Source of the DNA: CAZQXD01 sp964597315
GTDB taxonomy: Bacteria; Pseudomonadota; Gammaproteobacteria; Competibacterales; Competibacteraceae
DNA: 64,000 bases
Assembly: GCA_964597315.1 (NCBI GenBank)
Contig: CAZQXD010000016.1
Location: 4,582-68,581, forward strand
Reading direction: 5' to 3'
The position numbers were made by a program, and so were the translations under genes. Below, piece by piece: positions 1 through 8,306 of this stretch. Numbering within the stretch: position 1 is the first letter of the stretch; each line of letters begins with the position of its first letter. The notes under the pieces are model-generated. The model made no database searches and had not been told where the DNA came from. It saw nothing but the letters and a program-made list of their open reading frames with translations.

Positions 1-72
1 ACGCACCGCCTCCCAACCTCGGGTATCGGCCAGTTCCAGGGCGGCATCCAGAATTTGCTCCCGGGGGGTCAT
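1..72 (-). CDS. N-terminal fragment of a TetR/COQ9-like protein (runs off the left edge)
   Basis: Only the first 24 codons are in the window (MTPREQILDAALELADTRGW, then EAVR). The pattern of a basic start, ILDAALEL and a Gly-Trp turn is typical of helix 1 of TetR-type DNA-binding domains and of the related N-terminus of COQ9-like proteins. The ATG overlaps the stop of the upstream NUDIX gene as ATGA, so the two are probably translationally coupled in one leftward operon. A regulator and a COQ9-like ubiquinone protein cannot be told apart from this much sequence. Confidence 0.6.
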   Translation of the reverse strand, partial: MTPREQILDAALELADTRGWEAVR

Positions 73-623
73 GGCTGGGGTTCCCGCCAATCCGCCGGTC
101 CCAGGTCGCCGGTATGCACCAGGAAGCGCCCGGCGCGGCGATCGGCGAAATAATGGGTTAGGGTCTCCCGCACCGTGGCAAATGCCAGTTGCTCCCAGGG
201 TATCTCGGTCTCGGCAAACAAGGCGACCTCCAAACTTTCGGCGCCCGAGGCGTAATCCGGGTCCAGCAGTCGGCCCCGGTACATGACATGCACCTGGCTG
301 ATATGAGGCAGGTTGTAAAGGGCGTAGATCGCCAGCAGTTCAACCCGGGCATTGGCCTCTTCCAGGGTCTCCCGCAAGGCCCCCTGGGCGGTGGTTTCGT
401 GATTTTCCATGAAACCGGCGGGTAGGGTCCAGAATCCCCGGCGCGGCTCAATGGCCCGGCGGCAAAGCAAGATCCGCCCCTCCCACTCGGCCACGCAGCC
501 GGTGACCAGGCGTGGGTTTTGGTAGTGGATGTGGCCGCACTGATTGCAGACATAGCGCTTACGGTTATCCCCCTCGGGGATTATATAACCCAAAGGCCCG
601 CCGCACTGATTGCAAAAGTTCAT
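69..623 (-). CDS. NUDIX hydrolase with N-terminal zinc ribbon
   Basis: Predicted nucleoside-diphosphate-linked hydrolase of about 184 residues. It opens with a four-cysteine zinc ribbon (FCNQCGG ... YVCNQCGHIHYQNP), as in NudC-like and ADP-ribose pyrophosphatase-like proteins. The Nudix box follows near residues 76-98 (GFMENHE ... RETLEEANA); the usual Gly near the end of the box is Asn here. The substrate cannot be read from sequence. I chose the ATG at 623 over an in-frame TTG at 635, because the protein then starts directly at the zinc ribbon. It sits 3' of the lipoprotein hydrolase with an 8-base gap and overlaps the downstream regulator by 4 bases. Confidence 0.88.
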   Translation of the reverse strand: MNFCNQCGGPLGYIIPEGDNRKRYVCNQCGHIHYQNPRLVTGCVAEWEGRILLCRRAIEPRRGFWTLPAGFMENHETTAQGALRETLEEANARVELLAIYALYNLPHISQVHVMYRGRLLDPDYASGAESLEVALFAETEIPWEQLAFATVRETLTHYFADRRAGRFLVHTGDLGPADWREPQP

Positions 624-631
624 GGCCTGGT

Positions 632-1477
632 TCAATGCTCCTTAATAAAGCCGACGGCATCCTCCAGGATTGGCGCCCAGTGGCGTAAAGGCGCCGCCAG
701 AGCGCCCACGATACCCGCATGCCCCAGATCAGGATACAACTTCACCCTGGCCTCACCGCCCAGATCCCGGATTTTTTGGGCCAGCCGCAGGCTGTTGCCT
801 GGATCGACCGTGGTATCGTCCCGCCCCGTTAGCAGCAGGGCTGGAGGGTCGGTGGCGTCGGCGAAATTAATCGGCTGACTCTTTGCTAAATTACCACCCT
901 CGTCCTTATCGACTGAGGCGCTGAAAATCTGTTTCAAATCGTCGCTGGTCAGGGGTAGGAAATCATAAGGTCCAGCCAGCCCTATCAGGCCGCGCACCGC
1001 GTCGTGTTCCAAATATCGAGGGTCCAGGGCCAGCAGGGCGGCGATATGGGCGCCGGCGGAATGGCCCATCAGATAGACCTGATCCGGGTCGCCCCCATAT
1101 TCGGCGATGTGGGTTTTGACCCATTTCACCGCCTGAGCGCCGTCCTCCACGAAACCAGGGAAACGCACCTGGGGATACAAGCGATAATCAGGAACCACCG
1201 TCACCAGCCCCTGGGACACCAGAGCCTGGGCCGCGAACAGATAATCCTCCCGAGAGCCGAACTGCCAACGACCGCCGTAAAAGAACACCACCACTTTGGC
1301 GGGCCTATCAAGCCCATGGGGCACATAGATATCCAAGTGTTGGCGGGGGTCGTCTCCATAGGTCAGGCCACGGGTTATCCCATATCCATCGGTGGGGATC
1401 ACCGCGTTTAAAAACGGCAGGGGCGAGCAACCCGCCACCCCCACCAGTAATAAACCCAGCAGTCCTCGCCGTCTCAT
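632..1477 (-). CDS. Lipoprotein alpha/beta hydrolase (carboxylesterase-like)
   Basis: Predicted outer- or inner-membrane-anchored esterase of 281 residues. From the ATG at 1477 the protein begins MRRRGLLGLLLVGVAGCSP, a classic lipoprotein signal with lipobox VAGC. The body has the BD-FAE/carboxylesterase pattern: an oxyanion region VVVFFYGGRW (Tyr where HGG is usual), nucleophile elbow GHSAGA, and late Asp (GRDD) and His (LGHAG) candidates for the triad. The start overlaps the stop of the DUF4389 gene (TGATG), so coupling is likely. The substrate is unknown. A longer reading frame upstream adds only an Arg/Pro-rich leader and would bury the signal peptide. Confidence 0.85.
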   Translation of the reverse strand: MRRRGLLGLLLVGVAGCSPLPFLNAVIPTDGYGITRGLTYGDDPRQHLDIYVPHGLDRPAKVVVFFYGGRWQFGSREDYLFAAQALVSQGLVTVVPDYRLYPQVRFPGFVEDGAQAVKWVKTHIAEYGGDPDQVYLMGHSAGAHIAALLALDPRYLEHDAVRGLIGLAGPYDFLPLTSDDLKQIFSASVDKDEGGNLAKSQPINFADATDPPALLLTGRDDTTVDPGNSLRLAQKIRDLGGEARVKLYPDLGHAGIVGALAAPLRHWAPILEDAVGFIKEH

Positions 1478-1788
1478 CAATGACGATTCAGCAGCCGCTG
1501 CTCGGGGCCTTGGGCGGGGTCCGGCCACTGGGCGAAGGGAAAGGGCATCTCCTCGCTGTTAAAGGTCAGAAATCGCCAGATTTGATAAACGAATACACTT
1601 AGACTGCGCCCGAAGGCCAGTAACTGGACATTGGTTTTGCCAGTAATCAACTTGGTCAAGAACTGGAACACCACCACTGCCAGCATCACGATTTCAGCAA
1701 CCTGGTAAATAAGGGCGAACAGCACCATATACAAACCGCGCAGCCAGGTGCCGCGCTCGGCGACATTACGTTTTAGAGCTTCGTCCAC
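1477..1788 (-). CDS. DUF4389 family membrane protein
   Basis: Small inner-membrane protein of 103 residues with a conserved core (RGLYMVLFALIYQVAEIVML) typical of DUF4389, whose function is unknown. One or two hydrophobic segments lie around residues 15-50. I chose the GTG at 1788 because a perfect AGGAGG lies 6 bases upstream; the longer frame (to 1848) lacks such a site. It is the first gene of the leftward group DUF4389, esterase, NUDIX, regulator. The 165 bases to the divergent VWA gene must hold both promoters; no clear boxes were picked out. Confidence 0.8.
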   Translation of the reverse strand: MDEALKRNVAERGTWLRGLYMVLFALIYQVAEIVMLAVVVFQFLTKLITGKTNVQLLAFGRSLSVFVYQIWRFLTFNSEEMPFPFAQWPDPAQGPEQRLLNRH

Positions 1789-1953
1789 GGAGGGCCTCCT
1801 AAAAGTGTGACATGCCGTCAGGCACTCATTCTCATGTGGGGCCAACATTGGGGGTTTTCAATACGTCGGATGATAAACTGGACCGGGTGACCGGTGGAAC
1901 GGGGACCACGGTCACATTGTCAGTATTATCACCAGTAGCGCCATGGAGCCGTG

Positions 1954-2658
1954 ATGAGCGACGACAAACTGCCCGCCCGATCTACCGCCACCCAGGTTGC
2001 TGAATTTCTTGGTCAGGTCGCCCGCATGCCCGTCCGGCGGGATGGTCAGGGACGGCTGATTTTTGCCCTGGACGCCACCGCCAGCCGTCAGCCCACCTGG
2101 GACCGGGCCTGCCGTTTGCAGGGGGAAATGTTTGTGGAGACCACCCGGCTGGGCGGCCTGTCGGTACAACTGGCCTGGTATCGGGGCTTTGGGGAGTTTC
2201 ATGCGGGCCGCTGGGTCAACCGCGCCGACGATCTGCTGGGACAAATGAATCGGGTCTTTTGCGTGGGCGGCGCCACCCAGATCGAACGGGTGCTGCGCCA
2301 TGCGGTCCAGGAGACCCGAGAGCAGCGTATCAACGCCCTGGTATTCGTGGGCGACTGTCTGGAAGAAGACCCCGGTTTTCTGTACGACCTGGCGGGTGAA
2401 CTGGGCTTGTTGGGAACGCCGATATTCGTGTTCCATGAAGGGGGCGACCCGGAAGTGGGCGCGGTATTCAAACGCATTGCCAGGTTGAGCCACGGCGCCT
2501 ACAGCCCCTTCGATGCCGACAGCGCTCAGCAGTTGCGGGACTTGCTCAACGCCGTGGCGGTGTATGCTGCTGGCGGCCGATTGGCTTTGGAAGATCTGGG
2601 CCGCCGCGCCGGAGGGGCCGCCCTGCGGCTCACCCACCAACTCAAGAGCGGGGCTTAA
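1954..2658 (+). CDS. VWA-like domain protein
   Basis: Soluble protein of 234 residues with a von Willebrand factor A-like fold: strand LIFALDATASR with the DxTxS form of the MIDAS (DATAS near residues 34-38), followed by alternating strands and helices (ALVFVGDCLEEDP, IFVFHEGGDPEVG). The family is found in gammaproteobacteria next to J-domain proteins, as here, where a membrane J protein begins 2 bases after the stop. The ATG at 1954 is preceded by GGAG five bases upstream. Its partner and function are unknown; a role in chaperone-assisted assembly is inference from the neighbour only. Confidence 0.8.
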   Translation: MSDDKLPARSTATQVAEFLGQVARMPVRRDGQGRLIFALDATASRQPTWDRACRLQGEMFVETTRLGGLSVQLAWYRGFGEFHAGRWVNRADDLLGQMNRVFCVGGATQIERVLRHAVQETREQRINALVFVGDCLEEDPGFLYDLAGELGLLGTPIFVFHEGGDPEVGAVFKRIARLSHGAYSPFDADSAQQLRDLLNAVAVYAAGGRLALEDLGRRAGGAALRLTHQLKSGA

Positions 2659-2660
2659 TC

Positions 2661-3380
2661 ATGCAATTTGCGCTGTTGATGCTGGGGGGAGTACTGGCCG
2701 GTCTGTATTTTTATGAGCGCTGGTCAGTCAGGGCGACACCCGCCCAGCGCGCCAGGACCGTGCGCAAGCTGGCGCTCATGGTGGTGGGCGGCGCCCTGCT
2801 GATCCTGGTGCTGCGAACCGCCCCGGCGTTGCTGCTGCCGCTGTTGCCCCTACTGGTGCCTATTCTGTTGCGCGGCGGCGTCGGCGGTCGTTGGCGGTTC
2901 CACGGCGCCGGTGGTTTTGATGGCCTACACCGCAAGCCACGCCCTGGCGCCACATCCGAAGTGGTGACCCGCTTTTTTCGCATGTCCCTGGACCACGCCA
3001 GTGGCGCCATGACTGGCACGGTGCTGGAGGGGCCCTATCAAGGCAGGTCCCTAAGCGATCTAAATCTGGAGCAGCTATTGAACTTATGGCGATCCTGTCA
3101 AGTGGACACCCAGTCGGCGGCGGTGCTGGAGGCCTACCTGGAGCGCACCCAGAACGCAGACTGGCGGCAACAGGCGGCGAGCGGCGAACGCGATGGTGGA
3201 CACTCGGCCATGGACCGTCAGGAAGCCTACGCCATATTGGGTTTGGCTCCGGGCGCTAGCCCCGAAGAAATCAAAACCGCCCACCGTCGGTTGATGCAGA
3301 AGTTGCACCCGGATCATGGAGGCTCCGACTGGCTGGCGGCGCGGATCAATCAGGCCAAGGATCTGCTCTTGGGGGAGTGA
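2661..3380 (+). CDS. Membrane-anchored J-domain (DnaJ-like) protein
   Basis: Protein of 239 residues with two N-terminal hydrophobic segments (about residues 1-18 and 36-70, the latter Leu/Pro-rich), a linker, and a C-terminal J domain at about 175-239 (YAILGLAPGASPEEIKTAHR, then LHPDHGG). The HPD tripeptide needed to stimulate Hsp70 is intact. The order TM then C-terminal J resembles Pam18/TIM14-like proteins, so the J domain should face the cytoplasm and recruit DnaK to the membrane. It follows the VWA gene by 2 bases. Its last 35 bases overlap the convergent histidine kinase gene. Confidence 0.87.
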   Translation: MQFALLMLGGVLAGLYFYERWSVRATPAQRARTVRKLALMVVGGALLILVLRTAPALLLPLLPLLVPILLRGGVGGRWRFHGAGGFDGLHRKPRPGATSEVVTRFFRMSLDHASGAMTGTVLEGPYQGRSLSDLNLEQLLNLWRSCQVDTQSAAVLEAYLERTQNADWRQQAASGERDGGHSAMDRQEAYAILGLAPGASPEEIKTAHRRLMQKLHPDHGGSDWLAARINQAKDLLLGE

Positions 3381-4611
3381 GGGGCAGCCCCACGTCGAAA
3401 CGGCTTCCCCCTCCGTCCCGGGCCAGGCAGCAGACCTCACCGCCGTGTTGCTGGGCAATGCGCTTTACCAAAGCCAGCCCTAAGCCCACCCCGCGGCCGG
3501 TTTCCCGGCTGCACACACCTCGATAGAAGGGCTGAAAGACCCGTTCCCGCTCCGCTTCCGGCACACCCGGACCACGATCCAAAACGCTTAGACGCGCCCT
3601 CTGCCCGGAGACAGCTTCCACCCGCACTTCGATGGCAGACCCCCCGCCATAGCGGCGGGCGTTTTCCAGTAGATTCTGAATCAGCCGCCGCAGCAACAAC
3701 GGGTCACCGGATACCGTGATCGGTTCACCGCTTACCTCGGCGGTAAAGGTGGCCGCCGTCTCCGCCGCCAGGGCCAGCAGGTCCACCGCCTGTCGTCTCG
3801 GCGTTTGCTCCAATTCTAGCCGACTGGCCAACAGTAACTCCCCAATTAGGCTATCCAATTCGGCAATATCCCGAGCCACCTGATGGCGCAGCTTCGGGCG
3901 TTGCTCTCCCAGCAGTTCCATGGCCATGCGAATTCGGGTTAGGGGGGTGCGCAATTCGTGGGAGGCGCCGGCCAGCAGGGTGCGTTGGGCTTCCACCAGG
4001 GTCTGGATACGGGCGCCGGCGCGGTTGAAACTGCGCGCTAGGTCGGCGATCTCATCGCGGCCTTCTACCTCGACCCGGGCTGTCAAATCCCCTTCGCCCA
4101 GCCGCTCCACCCGGTTGCGCAGCCGTTCCAGGCGCCGGGTGAGTCGGCGCACCAGCGGCCAGGCACTCACGGCCACGGCTAGTGCTAGCAACGCCAGGCC
4201 TAGCAGCCAACCGCCCCGGTGTTGGTTCCATTGGGGCCGCGCTAGCAGCCAGCGTCCATCGGTCAGGGGCAAGGCCCAGACCCCATGGCCCCGGAGCCAG
4301 CCGCCCCTGGCATGGCCCGAGTGGGGCATCGGTAGCGGTTCGCCGACCACCGCCAATAATCGGCCACCGCTGTCGCGCAGGGTCAGGCGAGCAGCAAAAT
4401 AGCCCGCCAGACGCTCTAGGGCGGCTTGTTGGTCCGCCACCTCCGCTCGTGGCCCGGGCAACCAGTCGGACAGCAGCAAGGACAGGCCGTCCAACGCCTG
4501 CCCGTTTCGCTCCTCCGGTTGCACCATTACCCAGGTCAGGGCCGCCAACAGGCCAAACACCAGTAATGCGCCTACCAGGGTCAGATAGATTTGTAGATAC
4601 AGTCGGCGCAT
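3346..4611 (-). CDS. Cpx-like sensor histidine kinase
   Basis: Inner-membrane sensor kinase of 421 residues. TM1 is at 10-30, a periplasmic region of about 100 residues follows, TM2 is at 134-152, then HAMP (155-207), HisKA with phospho-acceptor His218 (GASHELRTPLTRIRM), and HATPase with N box (LIQNLLENARRYG), G1 (DRGPGVP) and G2 (GRGVGLGLALVKR). The domain order is that of CpxA/RstB. The start overlaps the response-regulator stop by one base. A CpxP/Spy-like gene in the same operon and a GTAAA-N5-GTGAA box upstream favour CpxA over other OmpR-linked kinases, but orthology is not proven, so no symbol is given. Confidence 0.88.
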   Translation of the reverse strand: MRRLYLQIYLTLVGALLVFGLLAALTWVMVQPEERNGQALDGLSLLLSDWLPGPRAEVADQQAALERLAGYFAARLTLRDSGGRLLAVVGEPLPMPHSGHARGGWLRGHGVWALPLTDGRWLLARPQWNQHRGGWLLGLALLALAVAVSAWPLVRRLTRRLERLRNRVERLGEGDLTARVEVEGRDEIADLARSFNRAGARIQTLVEAQRTLLAGASHELRTPLTRIRMAMELLGEQRPKLRHQVARDIAELDSLIGELLLASRLELEQTPRRQAVDLLALAAETAATFTAEVSGEPITVSGDPLLLRRLIQNLLENARRYGGGSAIEVRVEAVSGQRARLSVLDRGPGVPEAERERVFQPFYRGVCSRETGRGVGLGLALVKRIAQQHGGEVCCLARDGGGSRFDVGLPLTPPRADPWPD

Positions 4612-5303
4612 CAGCGCCGGTCCTGATGTTGAGCGAATACATAGCCTACCCCTCGTACCGTAAGGATGCGGCGAGGCTGCTTGGGGGAGTCCTCGATAGC
4701 GGCGCGAATCCGCGAGATATGCACATCGATGCTACGGTCGAACGCTTCCAGGTCCTGGCCTCGAACCTGATTCATAAGCGCTTCCCGGGACATGACCCGG
4801 CCGGGGTGGCGAGCAAGGGCCAACAGTAACTGGAACTGATGTCCGGTGAGTGGCCGCGTTTCGCCGTCCACTTGCGCCACCCGGGCGCCGGGGTCGATCT
4901 CCAGGCGCCCGAAGCGCAGGACTTCACCTCCCACCGGTCGTGTCCGGCGGCGCAGAATAGCCCGCAACCGGGCTAGCAGCTCCCGGGGGTTGAAGGGCTT
5001 GGGGAGATAATCGTCGGCGCCTAACTCCAGACCGACGATCCGGTCGGTTTCATCGCCCCGAGCAGTCAGCATAAGAATGGGGATAGTGGAGCTGGCGCGA
5101 ATCTTCCGGCAAACCTCGAAGCCGTCCAAGTCCGGCAGCATCACGTCCAAGACCACGGCATCGGCGCCTTCCCGGGTCAGCGCCTCTAGCCCTAAGGTAG
5201 CGGTGTGTCGGGCGCTCACGGTCAGGCCCCGTTCGCCTAGGTATTCAGCGAGCATGGAAGCCAAAGCTTCGTCATCTTCGATGAGCAGTATCCGATCTGG
5301 CAC
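4611..5303 (-). CDS. OmpR-family response regulator (CpxR-like)
   Basis: DNA-binding response regulator of 230 residues. The receiver domain (1-118) shows the acidic pair ED(D) at 9-11, phospho-acceptor Asp53 (VVLDVMLPDLDG), a switch Thr (LMLTARG) and Lys in PKPF. A winged-helix effector domain follows (130-225; ending in RTVRGVGYVF). Its cognate kinase follows directly with a one-base overlap, and a CpxP/Spy-like gene lies 62 bases upstream. A near-consensus CpxR site at 5991-6005 suggests autoregulation of the whole cpxP-cpxR-cpxA-like operon. RstA is the main alternative identity. Confidence 0.9.
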   Translation of the reverse strand: MPDRILLIEDDEALASMLAEYLGERGLTVSARHTATLGLEALTREGADAVVLDVMLPDLDGFEVCRKIRASSTIPILMLTARGDETDRIVGLELGADDYLPKPFNPRELLARLRAILRRRTRPVGGEVLRFGRLEIDPGARVAQVDGETRPLTGHQFQLLLALARHPGRVMSREALMNQVRGQDLEAFDRSIDVHISRIRAAIEDSPKQPRRILTVRGVGYVFAQHQDRR

Positions 5304-5365
5304 CTGCGGCCCTCCGGGAGTACAGCTGGGCGAGGATGCCCGGCTTCCAGCTTAGAGTGTGGGCT

Positions 5366-5890
5366 TCAGTGATGGAAGCGGTCGGCCATGGCCAGCAGCT
5401 CCCGGCGCTGCTCGGGGGTCAATACCTCGGCTATTTGGGTTACGGACTCCAGTAGTCGTTGAGAGGCGGTGTCGGCCAGAGCCAGCTCCGCGACTCGCAA
5501 CTGTTCCAGAACGGTCCGGTCCAGTTCCGGTCGGACCAGTTCGTCCAGGAGTTGGTCGCGATGGCGGCGGTGCTGCTCCACCAGAGCGGTCAGTGCGTCC
5601 GTCAGTTCGGCGATGACGTTCCTAGTTTGTTCCCGCTGGCTGGCGCTGGCATCAACTTCGGTCAGTATCCAATCGGTGACCGCCTGGGCGCGGACCTTGA
5701 CCGCCGCAGGGTCCATCGGGCCGTGGTGATGGCCCATCCGCCAGTGACCTCCCCGAGGACACCAGCCGCTTTCGTGGGCCTTACTGGCAACGATTGCCCC
5801 TGTGCCCAATAGGCTACCGATCAGAGTGACGATGAGGGTAGTTTTCCAGGGAAACCGCCGTTTGGGTTGGGGATCAGGATGAGTGGACAT
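5366..5890 (-). CDS. CpxP/Spy-like periplasmic protein
   Basis: Protein of 174 residues with a basic N-terminus and one hydrophobic segment (about 16-36) acting as signal or anchor. A His-rich stretch follows (GGHWRMGHHHGPM), then an all-helical region ending in LTPEQRREL, the LTxxQ signature of the CpxP/Spy/ZraP family of periplasmic chaperone-like or metal-responsive proteins. The His cluster hints at metal binding (inference). It is the first gene of the operon with the response regulator and kinase. In E. coli cpxP is divergent from cpxRA; here all three run in the same direction, so the inhibitor-like protein is made with the system it may restrain. Confidence 0.8.
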   Translation of the reverse strand: MSTHPDPQPKRRFPWKTTLIVTLIGSLLGTGAIVASKAHESGWCPRGGHWRMGHHHGPMDPAAVKVRAQAVTDWILTEVDASASQREQTRNVIAELTDALTALVEQHRRHRDQLLDELVRPELDRTVLEQLRVAELALADTASQRLLESVTQIAEVLTPEQRRELLAMADRFHH

Positions 5891-5990
5891 TTTTTGGATT
5901 CCTCTATTGGGTTCGGGTCTTGGGAGGCGTGTTGTTCTCTCCCTGAGCCATTACCCTAGGCCGACGGCGTTTCCCGGCTTTGTCTCTAAT

Positions 5991-6005
5991 GTAAAGTTAT
6001 GTGAA
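5991..6005 (+). promoter_or_regulatory. Candidate CpxR box
   Basis: The sequence GTAAA-GTTAT-GTGAA is two direct pentamers 5 bases apart, one base off the E. coli CpxR consensus GTAAA-N5-GTAAA. It lies 101 bases upstream of the CpxP-like ATG and 122 bases upstream of the divergent panE-like gene. Its place in front of a CpxP-R-A-like operon makes autoregulation the simplest reading. Confidence 0.55.
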
Positions 6006-6126
6006 CCGGGAATGGTGGGGCTTCTCGTGGAGAATCCGGCGCACAGGCATTCGTGTGGCGGTGGGGGAGTCGCAGTTGGTGCTATTCTAGGCAGGTAGGC
6101 AAAACTATAGGAAATCCGCTCCGTTC

Positions 6127-7074
6127 ATGACACAAGCTGATCGTGGGGAATGGCATATATTGGGCGCTGGGGCCATGGGTTGCCTATGGGGCGCCTATCT
6201 GGCTATGGCGGGCTGGCCGGTGACATTGTTGTTGCGTAATGCCGCTGCCCTAGGGGCTTTTCCTGGGCATATTGTGTTGAACGCTCCCACGGGGTCCCGG
6301 CAAGTGGCGGTCGCGGCCCAACTAGCGGAGACGCCAGGACCGACTATTGATCGCCTGTTGGTGACCGTTAAAGCCCAGGACACCCTCCCCGCCCTGCTCG
6401 GTCTCAAAGCTCGGCTGGGTCCGCATACTCGGGTATTGCTGGTGCAAAACGGAATGGGTGTCGTGGAGGAGATTTCTCGGGAATGGCCGAATCTGCAACT
6501 ACAGGTCGGTTCCACGACCCATGGCGCTTACCGGAAAGAGGCGTTTCAGGTGGTGCATGCGGGCTGGGGCGAGACTTGGCTGGGTGTACCTTTGGGTTTG
6601 GTGGCTGGAGAGGCTTGGGAGGTGTTTCGGGATTTGGAAGGCTTGGATTTAAATATCCATAAAGATGATGATATAACAACACGGATGTGGGATAAGTTGG
6701 CTATTAACTGCGCCATCAATCCGGTTACCGCGCTGCTGCAATGTCAAAACGGCGAAGTGCTGAAATCGCCTCTGGGTTCCACTCTACTGGGGCGTATTTG
6801 CGACGAAAGCGCCCAGATCATGACGACCGTCGGTCTGGATAGGCAGGGTAGCGCCATTTTTGAGCAGGTTCGACGAGTAGCCTCGGCTACTGCGGCTAAT
6901 TATTCCTCCATGTGCCAAGACCTTCGCAGGGGAGCCGTCACGGAGATTGACTATATGAATGGCTATTTGCTACGCCTAGGCGCAGCGAAGGGGCTGTCCC
7001 TGCCCTGCAACTCTACCCTGGTGGAGTTGGTGAAGCTGCGACAAACACTGGCTTCACCCTTGTCGCCTCCTTGA
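6127..7074 (+). CDS. panE: Ketopantoate reductase (2-dehydropantoate 2-reductase family)
   Basis: Predicted NADPH-dependent reductase of 315 residues that would convert 2-dehydropantoate to pantoate in the pantothenate/CoA pathway. The N-terminal Rossmann motif is ILGAGAMGCLWGAYLAMAG; the family motif near the hinge is present (KLAINCAINPVTALL with the conserved Lys and Asn), and so is a C-terminal EIDYMNGYLLRLGAAKGL segment with the conserved Glu. Several ApbA/PanE paralogues act on other 2-oxo acids, so the substrate is probable rather than certain. An alpha/beta hydrolase follows after 6 bases. Confidence 0.85.
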   Translation: MTQADRGEWHILGAGAMGCLWGAYLAMAGWPVTLLLRNAAALGAFPGHIVLNAPTGSRQVAVAAQLAETPGPTIDRLLVTVKAQDTLPALLGLKARLGPHTRVLLVQNGMGVVEEISREWPNLQLQVGSTTHGAYRKEAFQVVHAGWGETWLGVPLGLVAGEAWEVFRDLEGLDLNIHKDDDITTRMWDKLAINCAINPVTALLQCQNGEVLKSPLGSTLLGRICDESAQIMTTVGLDRQGSAIFEQVRRVASATAANYSSMCQDLRRGAVTEIDYMNGYLLRLGAAKGLSLPCNSTLVELVKLRQTLASPLSPP

Positions 7075-7080
7075 GTTTCG

Positions 7081-7854
7081 ATGATGGCTGATAAAATCCC
7101 ACTGCTGCTGATTCCCGGCCTGCTTTGTGACCATCGACTGTGGACCCACCAACTGGCCGCACTGGCTGATCTGGCGTCGATACAGGTCGCCGACCATACC
7201 CAACACGACGCCATGTTTGAAATTGCCCGGTCAATCCTGGACCAGGCTCCGCCCCGTTTCGCCCTGGCGGGATTGTCGATGGGGGGTTATTTAGCATTTG
7301 AGATCATTCGCCAAGCACCTGATCGGGTGTTGAAACTGGCCCTCATCAACACCTCTGCCCGCCCCGATTCGCCGGAACGGATTCAAAAGCGTTTGGACTT
7401 CATGGCCCTGGCCACGCGGGGACGATTCCGGGGAGTCAGCGCCGCTTTGTTGCCATTTCTGGTTCACCATAGCCGTTTGGGAAACAAAGAACTGACCCAG
7501 ACTGTGCTGGCCATGTCCAAGGAAATGGGCGCCGAGATATTTTTACGCCAGGAACGGGCCATCATGGATCGCCTCGACAGCCGCTCTGGGTTGGCCGCTA
7601 TCCACTGCCCTACCTTGGTGATCGGCGGACGCCAGGACGAGATGACACCTGCAAACCTACAGGAAGAAATCGCCGCCGGTATTGATGGCTCCAGGCTGTT
7701 GATCCTGGAAAATTGTGGACATCTTGCGCCTCTAGAGTGCCCCTTGGAAGTCAGCCAGGCGCTTCGGGCGTGGCTAAAAGAAGATGATATAAAAAACCGA
7801 CAGCCACCGCACCCATCAACTCGGGTCCCGGATGTAGCCTTGCGGGGACGCTAA
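7081..7854 (+). CDS. Alpha/beta hydrolase
   Basis: Cytoplasmic hydrolase of about 257 residues (MenH/EstA-like fold). The oxyanion region is LLLIPGLLCDHRLW, the nucleophile elbow LAGLSMGGYLAFE (Ser in GLSMGG), the acid in GGRQDEMTP, and the His in LENCGHLAPLECP. Two adjacent ATG codons (7081, 7084) could start it; neither has a clear Shine-Dalgarno. It follows panE by 6 bases, so co-transcription is likely. The last 39 bases overlap a convergent small gene. The substrate is unknown. Confidence 0.85.
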   Translation: MMADKIPLLLIPGLLCDHRLWTHQLAALADLASIQVADHTQHDAMFEIARSILDQAPPRFALAGLSMGGYLAFEIIRQAPDRVLKLALINTSARPDSPERIQKRLDFMALATRGRFRGVSAALLPFLVHHSRLGNKELTQTVLAMSKEMGAEIFLRQERAIMDRLDSRSGLAAIHCPTLVIGGRQDEMTPANLQEEIAAGIDGSRLLILENCGHLAPLECPLEVSQALRAWLKEDDIKNRQPPHPSTRVPDVALRGR

Positions 7855-8085
7855 GCGGCGACGGTCCTCGCCACTGCGCCTGCCGCTTCTGCCGGTACGG
7901 TCGAAATAACCGTTGCGGCGGTCATTGTTGGCCCGTCGATCTGCACCACTGCGCCGTTCCACAAAGGGTTGAGGAGACGCTTGCGATTTATTCTCTGCTG
8001 GCGGCGGAGGCGTCAAGCGCGCCAAGTAATTGAAAACCACCATCAACACCACGATGGCGGCAATGACTTCGATAATGAGCAGCAT
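7816..8085 (-). CDS. Small single-TM protein with a repeated basic DRR tail
   Basis: Protein of 89 residues with an N-terminal hydrophobic helix (about residues 1-24), a Pro-rich link, and a highly charged tail carrying related units: ERRSGADRR, NNDRRNG and RRSGEDRRR. This looks like an inner-membrane protein with a cytoplasmic or nucleic-acid/phospholipid-binding basic tail; I do not recognise a named family. The gene overlaps the convergent hydrolase by 39 bases. High-GC third positions and the coherent TM-plus-tail design support real coding. Confidence 0.6.
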   Translation of the reverse strand: MLLIIEVIAAIVVLMVVFNYLARLTPPPPAENKSQASPQPFVERRSGADRRANNDRRNGYFDRTGRSGRRSGEDRRRLASPQGYIRDPS

Positions 8086-8306
8086 GCGTTATCTCCTATC
8101 GGTTGGCCGTTAGAAGAATCCGCACCAAAAAATGCGGAACATCATAATCACCACGCCTTGAATACTAGCAGGAGTAGCTTAAACCATTGTATTGCTGCGC
8201 TGCAACAATATACACGTCCCCCAGACCTCTCTAGGAGACCGAGACCGGGAACCACCCAACGTGATTCAATAGACTAAACTATTGGTCTGGGCCTAGGTTC
8301 TTATAG

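Noticed and set aside
4052..4829. Overlapping frames opposite or within the kinase gene
   Set aside because: The kinase and regulator frames have full motif sets; these alternatives have none.
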